Of a stretch of 64,000 bases of DNA, positions 32,571 through 46,200 are shown one piece after another. Numbering within the stretch: the first letter of the stretch is position 1; the number at the start of each line of letters is the position of its first letter. Both the position numbers and the translations under genes were made by a program. A model generated the notes under the pieces. It was given only the letters and a program-made list of their open reading frames with translations, did not search any database and was not told where the DNA came from. This stretch comes from Strongylocentrotus droebachiensis (lineage: Eukaryota > Echinodermata > Echinoidea > Camarodonta > Strongylocentrotidae): assembly GCA_035222895.1 (NCBI GenBank), contig JAVYIG010006522.1, forward strand, positions 1 to 64,000, given 5' to 3'.

Positions 32571-35500
32571 AATTGTCATAAGGAAAATGAATGTACTTCC
32601 TTGATTAAACTTGAATTTATATTCAACAATTATTGTCATTGTGTTTTATTTCACATTATTTGTTGGATCATGTTTATTCATTTCATTTTATTCATATACC
32701 CCTTTTCATTGTTGATAACAAAATATGATACACGAATAAATTTTGAATGAGCTGACACACAAAGTTTTGACCGATACGAAAGCGCATGCATGGTGGATGT
32801 GCTGAAACAAGTGGCACGATATTTATCCGGGCGAAATGTGCATTGGCCGAGTGTTACACTACCGCATGTGCAGCAGGTCGGCCGTGGTCGCGTCAAACTT
32901 CGAGTAACCGACGGAGAAAAATGACTTCAACTTCATCGAAGAAGCGTTCTAAAAAACTGCAAACCTTCTCAGGTGATTACACCAAGAAATGGTCATGCAT
33001 TGTTCCGTCGAAAAGGAATACAAACAGTGCCTGATGTACACATTGCTCATCCGATTTTGGAATTGGTCATGGCGGTTCGAACGATATCCAGGTACATCTG
33101 AAGTCGGTGAAGCACCGGACTGCAGCGGCGGAGGCAAGTTCCAATTCCCGCAGTCATGACATCGCCCAGTTTTTCGTCGCAAAGGACAATTCTGTCACGA
33201 ACGCCGAAGTGAAGTTTACTCAATTTTTGATAGAGCACAACATCGCGTTTTCAGCATTTATGATTTGCACATATTATGACATGCAATTCAGTGATAAACT
33301 CTTAACCAAATGTAAGGGAGCTGCATTGTGTTTCTGCAAACAGTGAGAAAGCAAGCAAGCAAGCATACAGTGTGACTGGACAGTTAAATGAGTTATGTTA
33401 CTTAGGTAAGAGTTGTTCCATTATGTTTGTAGAGCCTCTATGTTAATTGTAAAAACCTGAAGTGAATATACACACGTAAGTGAAACAGGGTAATGATACA
33501 TCAATCCTCTAATAACCATTGTTTTTTTTTATAGCACTTAAAATGATGTTATAAACAGAATGTTCTTGTTTTTACTTCAAGTCCTGTCATTCAGAGTGAT
33601 GCTATTACCATGGTACTAGTAGTTTGTGTTGTGGTATTGTGTGCAGCTCTACAATGTACGTGCAAATGCAGTCTTCTTGATGTTGAAAGCGCCGCGCTTG
33701 AAATTACTGATTTCCATCCAAAATTACTGATTTTTAGCTTTCAGATTACTGATTTTGGTTTCAGAGGTTGGCAGCTCTGGTGAGGGGTTTGGGAGATACG
33801 GCCAACCAAATTTTGAGATTTTTTCAAAAATGGGGGTGGCGGGCCTACCTTTGACCTTTTGTATTTCGGGACCTAATGGGTCAATCTTCACAAAATTTGT
33901 ATTGTTGGAAAGGGTATTCAATAAGGATTCCAAATCTGCCGCCATTTTGAGAATTTGTACATGTTGGGGTACTTTGACCTCTTGACCTAAGATTTGACCT
34001 TGAAATTGACCTTGTGGATCATGTGACCTTGACAATATTTTTCATGAAATGTAATCTCTGACATGTTCACTAAAACATATAAAAGTTTCAGAGATATAAC
34101 ATTTTTTGTTTAGGAGCAATAAGGATTGAAAGTATCCATACTTACAGATATTCACAATAAACCCTATTATAATGAATACAATACATGCAATATGCCCAGT
34201 ACAACATACATCTTCCACGTGCTTTTATGTTCTAGGCATATCCATTCTAAATGTCAGCATTACTTGAATAGAAATAAAATGACAAGTTCATATAGGCCTA
34301 AAGGGTTAACAGGATGTATGGCTTTATAGGCCTCTGAGTCGGTTCTAGGATAATTACCCCCCTGGAAAATTAACCCCCAGGAAATGTTCCCCCCCCCCCC
34401 CCCCCCGAGGACAATTACCCCCAAGGACTATCACACCCAGAGGACAATTACCCCCAACAAAATTATCTCCTTAGACAATCTGTCCCCCCCCCCCGGACAA
34501 TTATTACACCCTAGGACAATTACCCCCCGGACAATTACCCCCCCCCTCCCCCCTATTCGTTAAAGGGGAAGTCCATCCTGATAATATGTTGGTTTTAATC
34601 AAAGCAGATTTTTTTTTTATCCAAGGAATTATCCTTGAGGGGTAATTTTCCAGGGGGGGGGTAATTGTCCGGGGGGTAATTGTCCTTGGGGTTGGGGGAC
34701 AGATTGTCCTAGGAGGTAATTTTCTGGGGTTAATTGTCCTCTGGGTTTGATAGTCCTTGGGGGTAATTGTCCTCGGGGGGGGGGGGGGGAACATTTCCTG
34801 GGGGTTAATTTTCCAGGGGGGTAATTATCCTAGAACCGACTCAGAGGCCTAAAGCCATACATCCTGTTAACCCTTTAGGCCTATATGAACTTGTCATTTT
34901 ATTTCTATTCAAGTACTGCTGACATTTAGAATGGATATGACTAGAACAAAAAAGCATGTGGAAGATGTATGTTGTACTGTGCATATTGCATGTACTGTAT
35001 ACATTATAATAGGGTTTATTGTGAATATCTGTAAGTATGGATACTTTCAATCCTTATTGCTCCTAAACAAAAAATATTATATCTCTGAAACTTTTATATG
35101 TTTTAGTGAACATGTCAGAGATTACATTTCATGAAAAATATTGTCAAGGTCACGTGATCCACAAGGTCAATTTCAAGGTCAAATCTTAGGTCAAGAGGTC
35201 AAAGTACCCCAACATGTACAAATTTTCAAAATGGCGGCAGATTTGGAATCCTTATTGAATACCCTTTCCAACAATACAAATTTTGTGAAGATTGACCCAT
35301 TAGGTCCCGAGATACAAGGGTTCAAAGGTAGGCCTGCCACCCCCATTTTTGCAAAAATCTCAAAACTTGGTTGGCCGTATCTCCCAAACCCCTCTACCAA
35401 TTGACCTAAAATTTAGGATTTGGTGCTGTGAGATCACACTCAACAAGTACACTAAGTTTCATCAAAATCAAAAATGGTCGGGTTCAGATTTTCAGATTTT

Positions 35501-36691
35501 TTGGGTGATTTGACATGGAATGACCCACCTGACATGAAATTGCATTTCGAGTGGTTGATAGAATGCAAATTTGCTGCTATCATTCTGTAAATTTACAAGT
35601 ATTCTTATATTCTTTCTCTTCCCTTTCATTTCCCTCACATTAGATGTGTCATGTTTCCAAGGTTTCTTCAACTTTCCTGACATGCAGCCCATCCTGAAGC
35701 ACTTCTGTGTCTATCATATCAATGCACCAGGGCAAGAACAGGGGGCAGCTCAGCTACCAGAGAAGTATGTTCAACATCACAACTCTTCTATTTTTCAAAT
35801 TTTTGTATTGATTGATTGAACTGGTTTATTCATTAAAAACCATACATTCAAAATAGCAGCCAAAGGCTGTAACAGATTGAATTCACAAAAGATTTTTAAA
35901 AGACGCTAAAGTACAATACATTGAATTTTTTTGGACAAAATACAGTAATATACAAAATAAAAATAGTATTGCACAATAAAAAGGAAATGGAAAAAGAAAG
36001 GGAAATTTAAATGTAAGCTTTATTTTGTAATTGATTGTCAATGGATTTGTTGTAGAAGTTTCTATTACTGTCAGCCCTTTAAAACATTTGTTAAAAGTAC
36101 TCTATAAATATGATGTGTCTTTTGTAGAGGGTGATATACCTAGCACATAGCCTTTGCATAAAGGGCTTGGTCATTAGGGTTATAAGGCTCACTTTTATTT
36201 TGTTTGTTTATTTAAATTGTTTTATTCATAAAAATCACTAACCAGTTTAAATAGATGAACAAACATTGAGGTGACATTTTCCTAACTGAAAACTTAAAGA
36301 AAAGTTACAGAAGTTGATTAAAAATGGTGACATATAGTGATGTCATATGAAAAACAAACACAAAGAGTAAATATTCTATTACTCATATGGAAGGGTGAAA
36401 AATCTGAAAAAGATATAGCCCTGAAAACATTTCACAGTTGGTTTGATACTTGTCATGCGTTACAATGAATTCATTGTGATGGAAAATTTTAGGACTTACA
36501 GTTTTTGTTTGTGGTTACAATTATTGTAATTGTCCTTCATTTTATTTTGTATTGCTACCATGTGCTTGCGTCATTACACATCATTTGTCGTCATGTCATA
36601 TTTATTTTTATTCTTCTTTTCAGCTTTGAGTACCCAGACATGGATCACTTAGCAGAGACTCTTATCAGTGTTCTCAATCACTTCAGGTTAG

Positions 36692-36747
<56 letters not shown>

Positions 36748-39700
36748 AATTTTTTTTTAAAATAAGCTGTTCAGTACATTAGTCTGCCTGAATTTTTCTG
36801 ATATAGTTTCAACCTAGTGAGGAAATAAAAACCTGGGAGGAATATTAAGTTTTGTACTTTGTTGTGGAACCATGAATATTGACAAATTTATTTTAAAGTG
36901 TAAATATGTTTAGCTCTGAGTTGCATTCATTTTGAACCCTTTTTAATAGAGCACACAAACCTGGGAAAAACAATCATTTTTGTATGTGTGTGTTTGTTTC
37001 ATTCATTTTAACTTCCTAAAAATAAAGGCCTGGGAAGAATAAAGTACTTTTTAGTGGTAAAACTATTAAATTGTCACCTGCAAATTTCAAGACAAGCATA
37101 CATGCAGGGCTACCCCCCCCCCCCCCGACAAAGTGAAAGAATAAATGAGCCTTGGGACTTGTGTCTTTAATTCTCTCTTTATCTCTCTCTTTCTCTTGCA
37201 GACTTAAGAAGTTCATTGGCTTTGGAGTAGGATCTGGTGCAAATATCTTGACAAGGTTTGAGGTAAGCCGAATTTGTTGTTCCACTTGTCTTTTTTCAGA
37301 AGGAAAAAGGATTCAACCCTGATTCACTGTTTAATGGGCTCAGTAAATTTCCAAAGATAATTGTTCATGTGATTTTGGTATTCAAAGAAAGCTGATTCTT
37401 TGATATTCTTAATCAATGATGCATAATCCAAAGTTAATATTTGTTTTTTCATAAAAAGAAGGGGGGGGGGAATTAAAATGAAATGAAAACAGGGATGCAT
37501 GCCCCATTTCCATGTTGTGTATGATGCTGGATTTTGAAATGTGGTTCATCACGGAGCAAGGGCCCAACTTGAGCAAGATGACCATTGCATTGTGCTTGGA
37601 CTTCAGTAAACTCAACTTAACAGAGTAGTGAAGTATGAAAGTGAAAGTAAACTGTCTGATGATTGATTAATTAATGGATTATATTCTCATCTCGTATCTT
37701 CAGCTTGCTCACCCAGAGTACATAGAGGCTCTCATACTGGTCAACTGCGTATCAACACAGTCAACTTGGACAGAATGGATGCAACAAAAGGTATTAGAAT
37801 CAAACCTACTTTAATGACCAGTCCTAGTGACCACCTGTATAGAAATACCACCTGTCTACAAAGACCACATTTTTTTGTTTTCCTTGAGAATGGTTTCTCA
37901 TTGAAACATGTACTAAAGGAGCCTGTACATAAAGACCACTTTTCTTATCTCCCTTAGGTGGTCTTTATAGACAGGTTTCTCTGTACAAAGATATAGGATG
38001 GATTTGATTTGGAAAAGGAGAGGAATGATGTTTATGACATGGTTTATAATATTATTAATAATATTTAATGATTTGTAAGGCGTCAATTCAGTTGAAAATC
38101 AAATGCTCGAGGGGCAGTCGTGCAAGAAATGAAATCACATAAAAGTATCTGCATTATAAACAAACGAACAACAGGAGTATTACAATAGACAGAACTTACA
38201 AAATGAAACAGAACAATTAATTAAATGCTGAATCAAACAGATAAATTAAAAGATTATTTTTGAATACTTCAACTGATCTGCTATTACAAATAATTATGAT
38301 TATGAGTAGTTATTCAAGAATTTTCTATGCCTGTGAGGGGGAGTCGAATGTAGTAATGAACTAAACAAACATTTTGTAATGTATGTGAGAGTGGGACCCT
38401 GCACTTTGCTCTTAAAATTGTAGTCCACATGGGAGGTGAAAATTGAATTATGTCACTGTGACCCTGAGCTTTGCTCGTAGAGTGGGACTCATATACAGAG
38501 GACCTCCATCTGGCTTCTTACCCAGAGGTATTTTTTTTCTCGCTGTTTTCTTGATAATTACTGGGAGCAGGAGAGATGCACAATCACAAAATGTTTAGCT
38601 GCAGTTGTCAGCTCAAGCTTGAAGATGCGAATTAAGCCTACTCACTCCGTATTTTCTGTAATGATTATTATCTGATATCTGAAAATGATCCTCAATTTAT
38701 GCCAATTCTTCTATATATATTTAGATAATGGAACTTCCCTGCTGAGGCAAAAGTGGTATTTTAGGTAAACCATGACAAGTGCATTTAGCATAATGCTTTC
38801 CAGCTTTTTCAGAAGTTTATCAGGGCCTTGGGGGGAAAGCGCAGATAAAAGTCCCTACCGGGTATATTGATATATATATGATGTTGTGAATTATTTATGA
38901 ACTTCTTGTTTCACCATTGCAGCTGTCAGCATACTACCTGAGAAAGAACGGCATGACAAACTACACACAAGAATACCTTCTCTGGCACTACTTTGGCAAG
39001 GTATGTATCACATTGCACTACTGATCTCAATCGACAGTCATATCATTCTTTGTAATTACTGTAGTTTTTAGACAGAAACAATTGGATTTGAATAATTGTA
39101 CAGTTGTAAAATCAGAATGAATTGGTTATTTATGAGGATCTTGATTTTGTATCCCTTAATTCAGACCAATCAATGCAATTGTTTGATTAGTATGCACCTG
39201 AGATTCCCTTTGTCAAAGACCACTGCTTCAGTCATTGAACTACTGAGCATCCTAAAATTAAAGGAAACCTCACCCCAAAGAATAAGTGCAGGTATTTTGA
39301 CAAATGAGATGTATTCCTGCCCTTTGAATTACAATATTCCTTACAAAAATATACAAGAGATATATAATGAAGATATTCTTGGCATGATGTGATGCCTTTT
39401 AGCATGACATCATAATAGGTACATTTATTTCTTGAGGTGAGGTTTCTTTTAAATATTGCAGAGTAGTGATGTCTCAAGTACACCTAAATGGTTTGTGTGT
39501 TTGTTTGTTTGTTTTCCTCTTTGTTTTTCTGTTTACTTTCTTAAGTGGCATTTCCAGTTTCCTTTTGTGAATCTATGCCATCGAGGATGAGATATTTTAT
39601 ACAGTCAAACCTGCTTTAGTGACCACCTGTGTACAAAAACCACATTTGTTGTTACCCTTGAAAATGGTTTCTCATTGAAACATGTACTAAAGGAACCTGT

Positions 39701-42700
39701 CTACAAAGACCACTTTTTGTGTTTTCCTTGGGCGGTCGATTTACCGGTAGACAGGTTCGACTATATGATATTTGTTTTGTGTGAGTTTGATAAAGAGCCA
39801 TATCCCTGTTATCCCACACAGAGTACAATGGAAACACATCATGAGCTCGTGGCACTCTTCAGGGAGAATCTTGCTAAGAATGTGAACGCTTTCAATCTCT
39901 CACTATTTGTCAACTCATACATCAGGTAAGAACTACTTCTTTATCTTTCATTGTTTGCTAGGCATTTTATGATGCTCATTGTAAAGAGCTGTTAGGTACA
40001 CTTATCGTAGAATTATTTCCTAATAGTACTTCGTTGTTCCGGATTAGGTGTAACAAGCGGGAGTTTCACACAAGTTTGAAGTTTGTAGGCGCTTATCGTA
40101 TAAATTAGGATGTCTTTGTATGATAGATGCATAAAGCCTCAACTCGAGTGTGGATAGATCGTATAATGAACTCATTCTCATGCATCATCTGTGTACATTT
40201 CTTGTATAGCGCATAATATCACCTGTTTAGCAATGACTTTATGCACTTCCAAAGAACTTTTTGAATTTTTAATCTAGCTGTAGCCTACACGTGATAATGC
40301 ATTGATGCATTCAACAATTTTTGTCTACCACACAAGTGTGGCAAATGTAGATTGATGTGTTGCTAATGTACCATGACCAAGACTTGAACCCTGTATCTTG
40401 CGATATCCACTAGACCACAAAACCCCCTAGTGAAAAAGTAATTATATTGTCTCTAAATTTCTTCTCTTGTTCCACCACACAGACGAACAGACCTGAACAT
40501 CCGACGTGAGTTGGATCCGTTCAAACAGAAGGGACTTCGCGGCGTGAAGGCTCACAGTATGCTCATCGTAGGTGCAAATTCACCTCATGTCAACGATTCG
40601 GTAAGCACTACTTTCTTATTTTCAACCAAATGCAGCTTGGGTGGTATACAAATAAATGTTGCATCAATGCGGGTCAATGTAGTTGAATATATTTGTCTTG
40701 TTGAAACTCTTTGGACTAAACCCGATTAAGCTCTTTTAATATACAAACCAGTATCTTAATTTACTGTTAATCCATGCCGGAAACTGCACAAATTGTGAAG
40801 TGTCCTGAATTCATGCTCTGAAATTAACAATTCGTAAAAGTTTCAGGTCTTGACAGTTTTCTAGTTTTACAGTATTTATTTGTCCTCCATGTCATGTATC
40901 AATGCTGTAGGGTGTCTGAAAGTTAAAGGGATCGGGTATCTTTGCCTCAGATTCTAAACAAAATCCTGGATTTAGCTCATGCTGCAATCATAATTATAAA
41001 CCTTTAGGTCAGTCAGGAATCCCATGACTTTTACAAGCCGATCGCCTGTCTGAATATCAAGATATTATGATTGGAAATAGAAATGTCAAAAACTGTTTGC
41101 CAAACAGTTTTGAACAGTTTTTTTATAACACTATGGAGAAAACGAGTATGATAAACTGGTCGCTCAAAGGTTTTTACCTTTTTGAAGCACTTCATGATCA
41201 TTTTGAAGCTCAAAATGTTCAGGGCTTCAATATCATACTCTATCATAGACACTGATAACAGGTAGGGCCATACATCTCAGATTTGTAAAACTGGAAATAT
41301 TGTTCAACAATGCCTGTAACCTTATGGGTATTAAAGTTAGACTCCTATAACCCTGTAAGTTCTTGGTGACATGGTTTGATTTGCTTTGCTCTGATTGGAT
41401 GCCAGGTGGAGATGAACGCCCGTATGGACCCAGCACTCAGCCAGTGGATGAAGATGTCAGACTGTGGCGGTATGATCTTAGAAGAGCAACCTGCCAAGCT
41501 AGCAGAGTGCATCAGGCTCTTCTTACAAGGCCAAGGATACGGTGAGTAGAATCAAAACACATATGGGAAGATGTGAAATAGTCCAAAGGGGCGTTTCACA
41601 AAACTTGTCATCAGTGACAAATGAAAGTTTTTGTTATAAGCTACTGAAATCCTTGCTTCTGATTGGTCATCAGCAGATTTGTCACTGATTTTAGCCATTT
41701 GTCTTTGAAAAAAGGCTTTGTAAAACTGGTCCCAGCAGTACCATCAGTGGTACGCTAAGCTCTCTGTCTTTGTCTACAAACTGACTCTGACGGAGTATGA
41801 AAACCTATATGGGAAGATGTGAGTCAGTCCATCAGAAACGTCAGTGGTACGCTAAGCTCTCTGTCTTTGACCACAAACTGACTCTGACGGAATATGAAAA
41901 CCTATATGGGAAGATGTGAGTCAGTCCAGCAGTACCATCAGTGGTACGTTCAGATCTCTGTCTTTGTCTACAAACTGACCCTGATAGACTCTGGACCAAA
42001 ACTGAGTCATGTCTTTCGCATATTGATGTTTAGGTCAATCCCCAGGCATCAATTATCATATCTGATTGATACATGTTTGTCAAAATCTCCATTTACACAC
42101 ACATTTCTAAGAATAATTGAAATGAACTCGAATTAAATTTATTCACTGTTTTCATAAAATAGTAATTGCTTTCATGTAGTGCCGTACCATTAACAAGTAA
42201 CTGTCCAAAGAGATACGATATTATTACCCCTGTCACCGGGGTTATACTTGATGCTGAACTTTACAATGAACTCTCCATTACCTTGGGTGCATTCAAGCTA
42301 GTCAACTTTTAAGAGGTGGGAACACGCCATTGCAATCACATTGACGTTCACATCATCATATGTGAACCCATTGAAACACCTGGTTGAAGAGGAGCAGTGC
42401 AGATAAAAATGCAATTGCTCAAAGCCATATTCAGGTTCAGAAGCATATACTATAATTTTTGTTTACCCGGAGGGTGTTTCGCAAAAATCCTAAGTTGCAC
42501 TTAAATTTAAGTTGGACTTAAAATTATGGAGAGCTATTTGTAGTCTTAAAAAAAATATATTCAAAAGTAAAAATTAAAGTATTTTAGACTTTTTATAAAT
42601 TCCCCATCAAGAACATGAAATCTCCTTGATGATAGAAAATATGAACGATTTGATTCAACATTTTATGCCTTAAAAAAAATAAATTACAAAGTATTTTCAT

Positions 42701-43214
42701 AGATGCTAACGGCTTTCCATAAATGTTGAGTCCAACTTAAAGTTAAGTTCAACTTAGGATCTTTGTGAAACACCCCCCTGATGTAATAGTATTTCAATAT
42801 CAAACACATCATACTTATGTACAATTAATGGTTATGATCCTTGTGTCATTAAGAATAGGTACTGGAGAAATGTCTCATCATTATCAACATTATTATTGTT
42901 AATGTCTTTTAAACACTTTTATCATTATTGTTTTGAAATCAACCATGGAAATGCTAGAATGCTTGCCTGTCTTTTCAGAAATCTGCTTGCCCCATCTTAT
43001 TTGGCAAGTGCCTGAGTAGTACCCTGCATTATTCCTAGAGTTTCTAAACATCTATTAAAGTAAAATGATTTTGAGTTCATATTCCATATGCTCATAGTCC
43101 TGTGAGTTATGACACATCCTTATTCAAATCAGTGTATAGCCAGGGTTCTTGTTAATAGCCGGCAACCGGCTATTTTTTCCGGCTGTAACGGCAATCGTAG
43201 CCGGCTGTCGGCAC

Positions 43215-43247
<33 letters not shown>

Positions 43248-46200
43248 TGAAGCTGAAGACCAGGAGGTGAAGTCCACCCTTGACATCCTAGGTCTGGATG
43301 AGGATCTTCTTAGCCAGTCCTCAGATTCAGAAATGGAATGATCATTCACTATGTAATTATTGCAAAAAGTTTCAGCCTCAGGTACATGAATATTAAACAT
43401 GTGTCACATTAATATGCGAGAAAAGTTTAATACATTCTGATTGAATTGACAAGATTTTTCCTTCTAAGGTTTCTAGAATCTGAATGGGAGATCTTGAAAT
43501 GCTAGGGGCTTGCCTTCAGGGGAGACTCCCCTCCAGACTGAGGCACTGCACCTGGACCCTGCTGGGGGCGTAACACCCCCAGACCCCTGTGATAGCTGTC
43601 ACATACCTGCAAACCATTTACCAATCCAATTTTGTCATATTTTTTTTATGTGTGTTCCAATTTTTTTAATTTTTTATCGCAAACGATTTTCTTCACTGAC
43701 AAGGTCCTGTAAACGTCAGTTAACCGTTTTTGCCCAGGACTACCTTGTATCATTATCATGTAATTCAAAATTGTAGATTCATCACAAATATGATTGATTT
43801 ATCAGAAACAATAATGGAGCATTTTCATTTCATATTGTATATCATATGAAAAGTAAGTTATTCAGCCAAAATATTCATGATCTTTATCATTAAACTATGG
43901 CTCATACAGTGTGGTCATATCTTCAAAAATAAGGCTAAGATAGCACCAGAGAGCATCTAAAACCCTAAAGCTTCCAGGGCCCTTGGGCGCGCCCTGGACC
44001 CCGGCCGCAAGGGACTTCGCGCTTCGCGCTCGTGATGTGCGCTTCGCGCACATGGTGATGTGCGCTACGCGCACAGAGATTTTTCTTTTGCAATTTTAGT
44101 AGCCTCCTGTAAATCATAAATAGCCTGCTATCAGAAAAATTAACAAGAACCCTGATAGCTAAATAATTTTATAAACATTATTTTTTAATGAAGTCATTGT
44201 AATGTACAGGCACTTCCAAAGAGGAAACTAGGTTTTCCTGCCATTGTTTTTATTAGTCATACAAACAAAAAGTTGTAAAGATGACACAAGAAGTGATGAG
44301 AAGCACTTTTTTGGAAGAAATTCTATATATATATATATTTTTTCATTCATGTTTGAGAAGCAATCAAGAGAGGGTAAACTTGTCATTTATCATTCTTTAA
44401 ATGTCATTTTTTTTCTTTTCTTTGAAAAAGACTCTATAATGTATTGCAGATGATTCTCAGCTGTTTTTCTCTTTTGTTGCATTTTTAGCCATCTTTCACC
44501 CTCCATTCATTTAAAAAAAAAAAAAAATGCTCTACATTTCTCACATCCACTTCTCTCCGTCTGAAACCCATCTTTGTTGCTTGTCCATGTTCTAACCTTG
44601 TCTTTCATTTTTTTGAAATAACAACTTGTTTCTTTACCCCTCACTACATCATTTCTTGGAATGCATGGAACCATTAAACAGTACCTTGGGTGAAATCGTA
44701 AATACTTTCGATGTTCTCTCTCTATACAGAGTCCAGACTCGAAATGCATGGTTTAGCCAGACTGAATGAAATCATTTCAATTTTATCTTTTTATTCTGTT
44801 TTTATTGTTCTCTTTTATTTGCGGTCGAGAATGCCTACTTTCAGTGACAGTAGCATAGTCAAGTGTTGTAAAGACTCTTCACATCAGGCCTATTGGGGGT
44901 GGTGAACTATACATGTGATATCTTTAAAATGAGTAGATATTAGGAATATATAAACATTTTTACCCGTTCGACTTTCGTAGGTAGTGACTTTCGTAGGTAC
45001 ATAGCTTTCAGAATCATAGAGATCCCTTATTTGATCAGTCAGTTTACATATTCTTCCCCAAAACCTCCAACCATTAGAATAAATTTTGTAAGTTGAACAT
45101 GCAAACCCGAAAGTTTAAAACCGAAAAAAATCCATATATATATACTGTATATCTATATATTCTATATCATACCACTTGACACCTTTCCAGGCTTGCACGC
45201 TCTGAAGCAAAGAAGCATTTATGAACAAAACTATCCATCCTGCAGTTTATCCCCAACTCTACTTCCCCAGCTTACCTACCATGTAGCGTTTCTCTCACTT
45301 TATGTTTTGTCCTGCAATCTGACACGTGTCTGTCTGTTTGTGTTTGTTGCAAGCAAAGAAGAAAAAATAACTTTTTTGCTGCTCTTTGGTTTGATAACTT
45401 ACAAGAATTCTGTTTACCAAAACAGAAGAAATTTTCCATATTTGAGAGAGAAACTTGTGTGAACTCTATTTGTATAAGTTCATGTATGTAGTTCATCAAC
45501 TCTGTGTGAAAAGAGATGGACACTATACTACCAACGTGTTTAGCTTTAGAAGTGAGAAAATAACCCACTTAGAAAACCTCTAGGGCTGGACATGATCTGA
45601 CATTGTTTTTCATTGGCCTGAACAATGTTCAGACTTTTAAATGTATGAAATGATATAAGATGTTAATACTGTGTTCATCTCGTAAGGAGACACAATGGCT
45701 CAATGGTAGAGCATTGGTCTTGTAATCTGGAGGTCCCAAGTTCAAACCCAAGTTAATACGCTAGTGCCCTTTGGTATGAAGGCATGAATTATTACCAAGC
45801 CCCTCATCGGTCCCCTGGTTGCTTACGTACAAGCATACACATGCTTTCTTGGCAGTCAAGTAAACAAACCAACCAAAGTATGAACACTTTAAAATTGTTG
45901 ATTTTGTCCAGGCCTATCCTAGATTTTCCTGATGTAAACTGGTAGTGTAAAATAAGAGTAGTCTTTCAACCTTTTTGCATGCTTACGAAGAAGCATGGTG
46001 ACTAAAAGAGAGAGAGAAAAAAGAAATCACACATATCAAAACCTTGTTCTTTTCTCCTCATGTCTGTAGATTTTAATGATGTAATTTTGGCCCATTTCTC
46101 ATTCTCTCCTGTCTCTCTCTCTCTCTCTCCACTTTTGATGGTTGTTCTCGATTATGTGATGATAGTTGATCGTAAGTGTGAAGTAGACAATGAGATTAAG

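Larger units (their letters stand above)
32044..33779. mobile_element. hAT-like TIR element nested in the fold-back
   Basis: GTGAGG at 32038-32043 and 33780-33785 is a 6-bp target duplication; removing the insertion restores alignment with the other fold-back arm. Ends CAGAGCTGCCAAC and GTTGGCAGCTCTG are perfect 13-bp inverted repeats. Contains a zinc-finger remnant on the + strand and a (GAT)n tract. Confidence 0.85.
31917..35526. mobile_element. Large fold-back element with ACCT target duplication
   Basis: ACCT at 31913-31916 and 35527-35530 flank inverted ends GGGTCATTCCATGTCAAATC and its complement. The left arm (31917-32037, continued 33780-34590) and the right arm (34600-35526) match for most of about 900 bases, including ATTTTAGGTCAAT, GGTGCTGTGAGATCACACTC, GTATGGCTTT and GAGTCGGTTCTAGGATAATT blocks. 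The tip is C- and G-rich. Interrupted by the 32044-33779 insertion. Confidence 0.85.
30251..35643 (+). other. NDRG: NDRG intron 3
   Basis: 5.4 kb, mostly made of a TTAA element and the nested fold-back complex. The phase-1 junction restores LN|HVSCFQGFF. Confidence 0.9.

Noticed and set aside
44730-44750. 21-base NDRG microexon (ESRLEMH)
   Set aside because: Weak donor (gtttag) and no match to NDRG tails; left as a possibility only.
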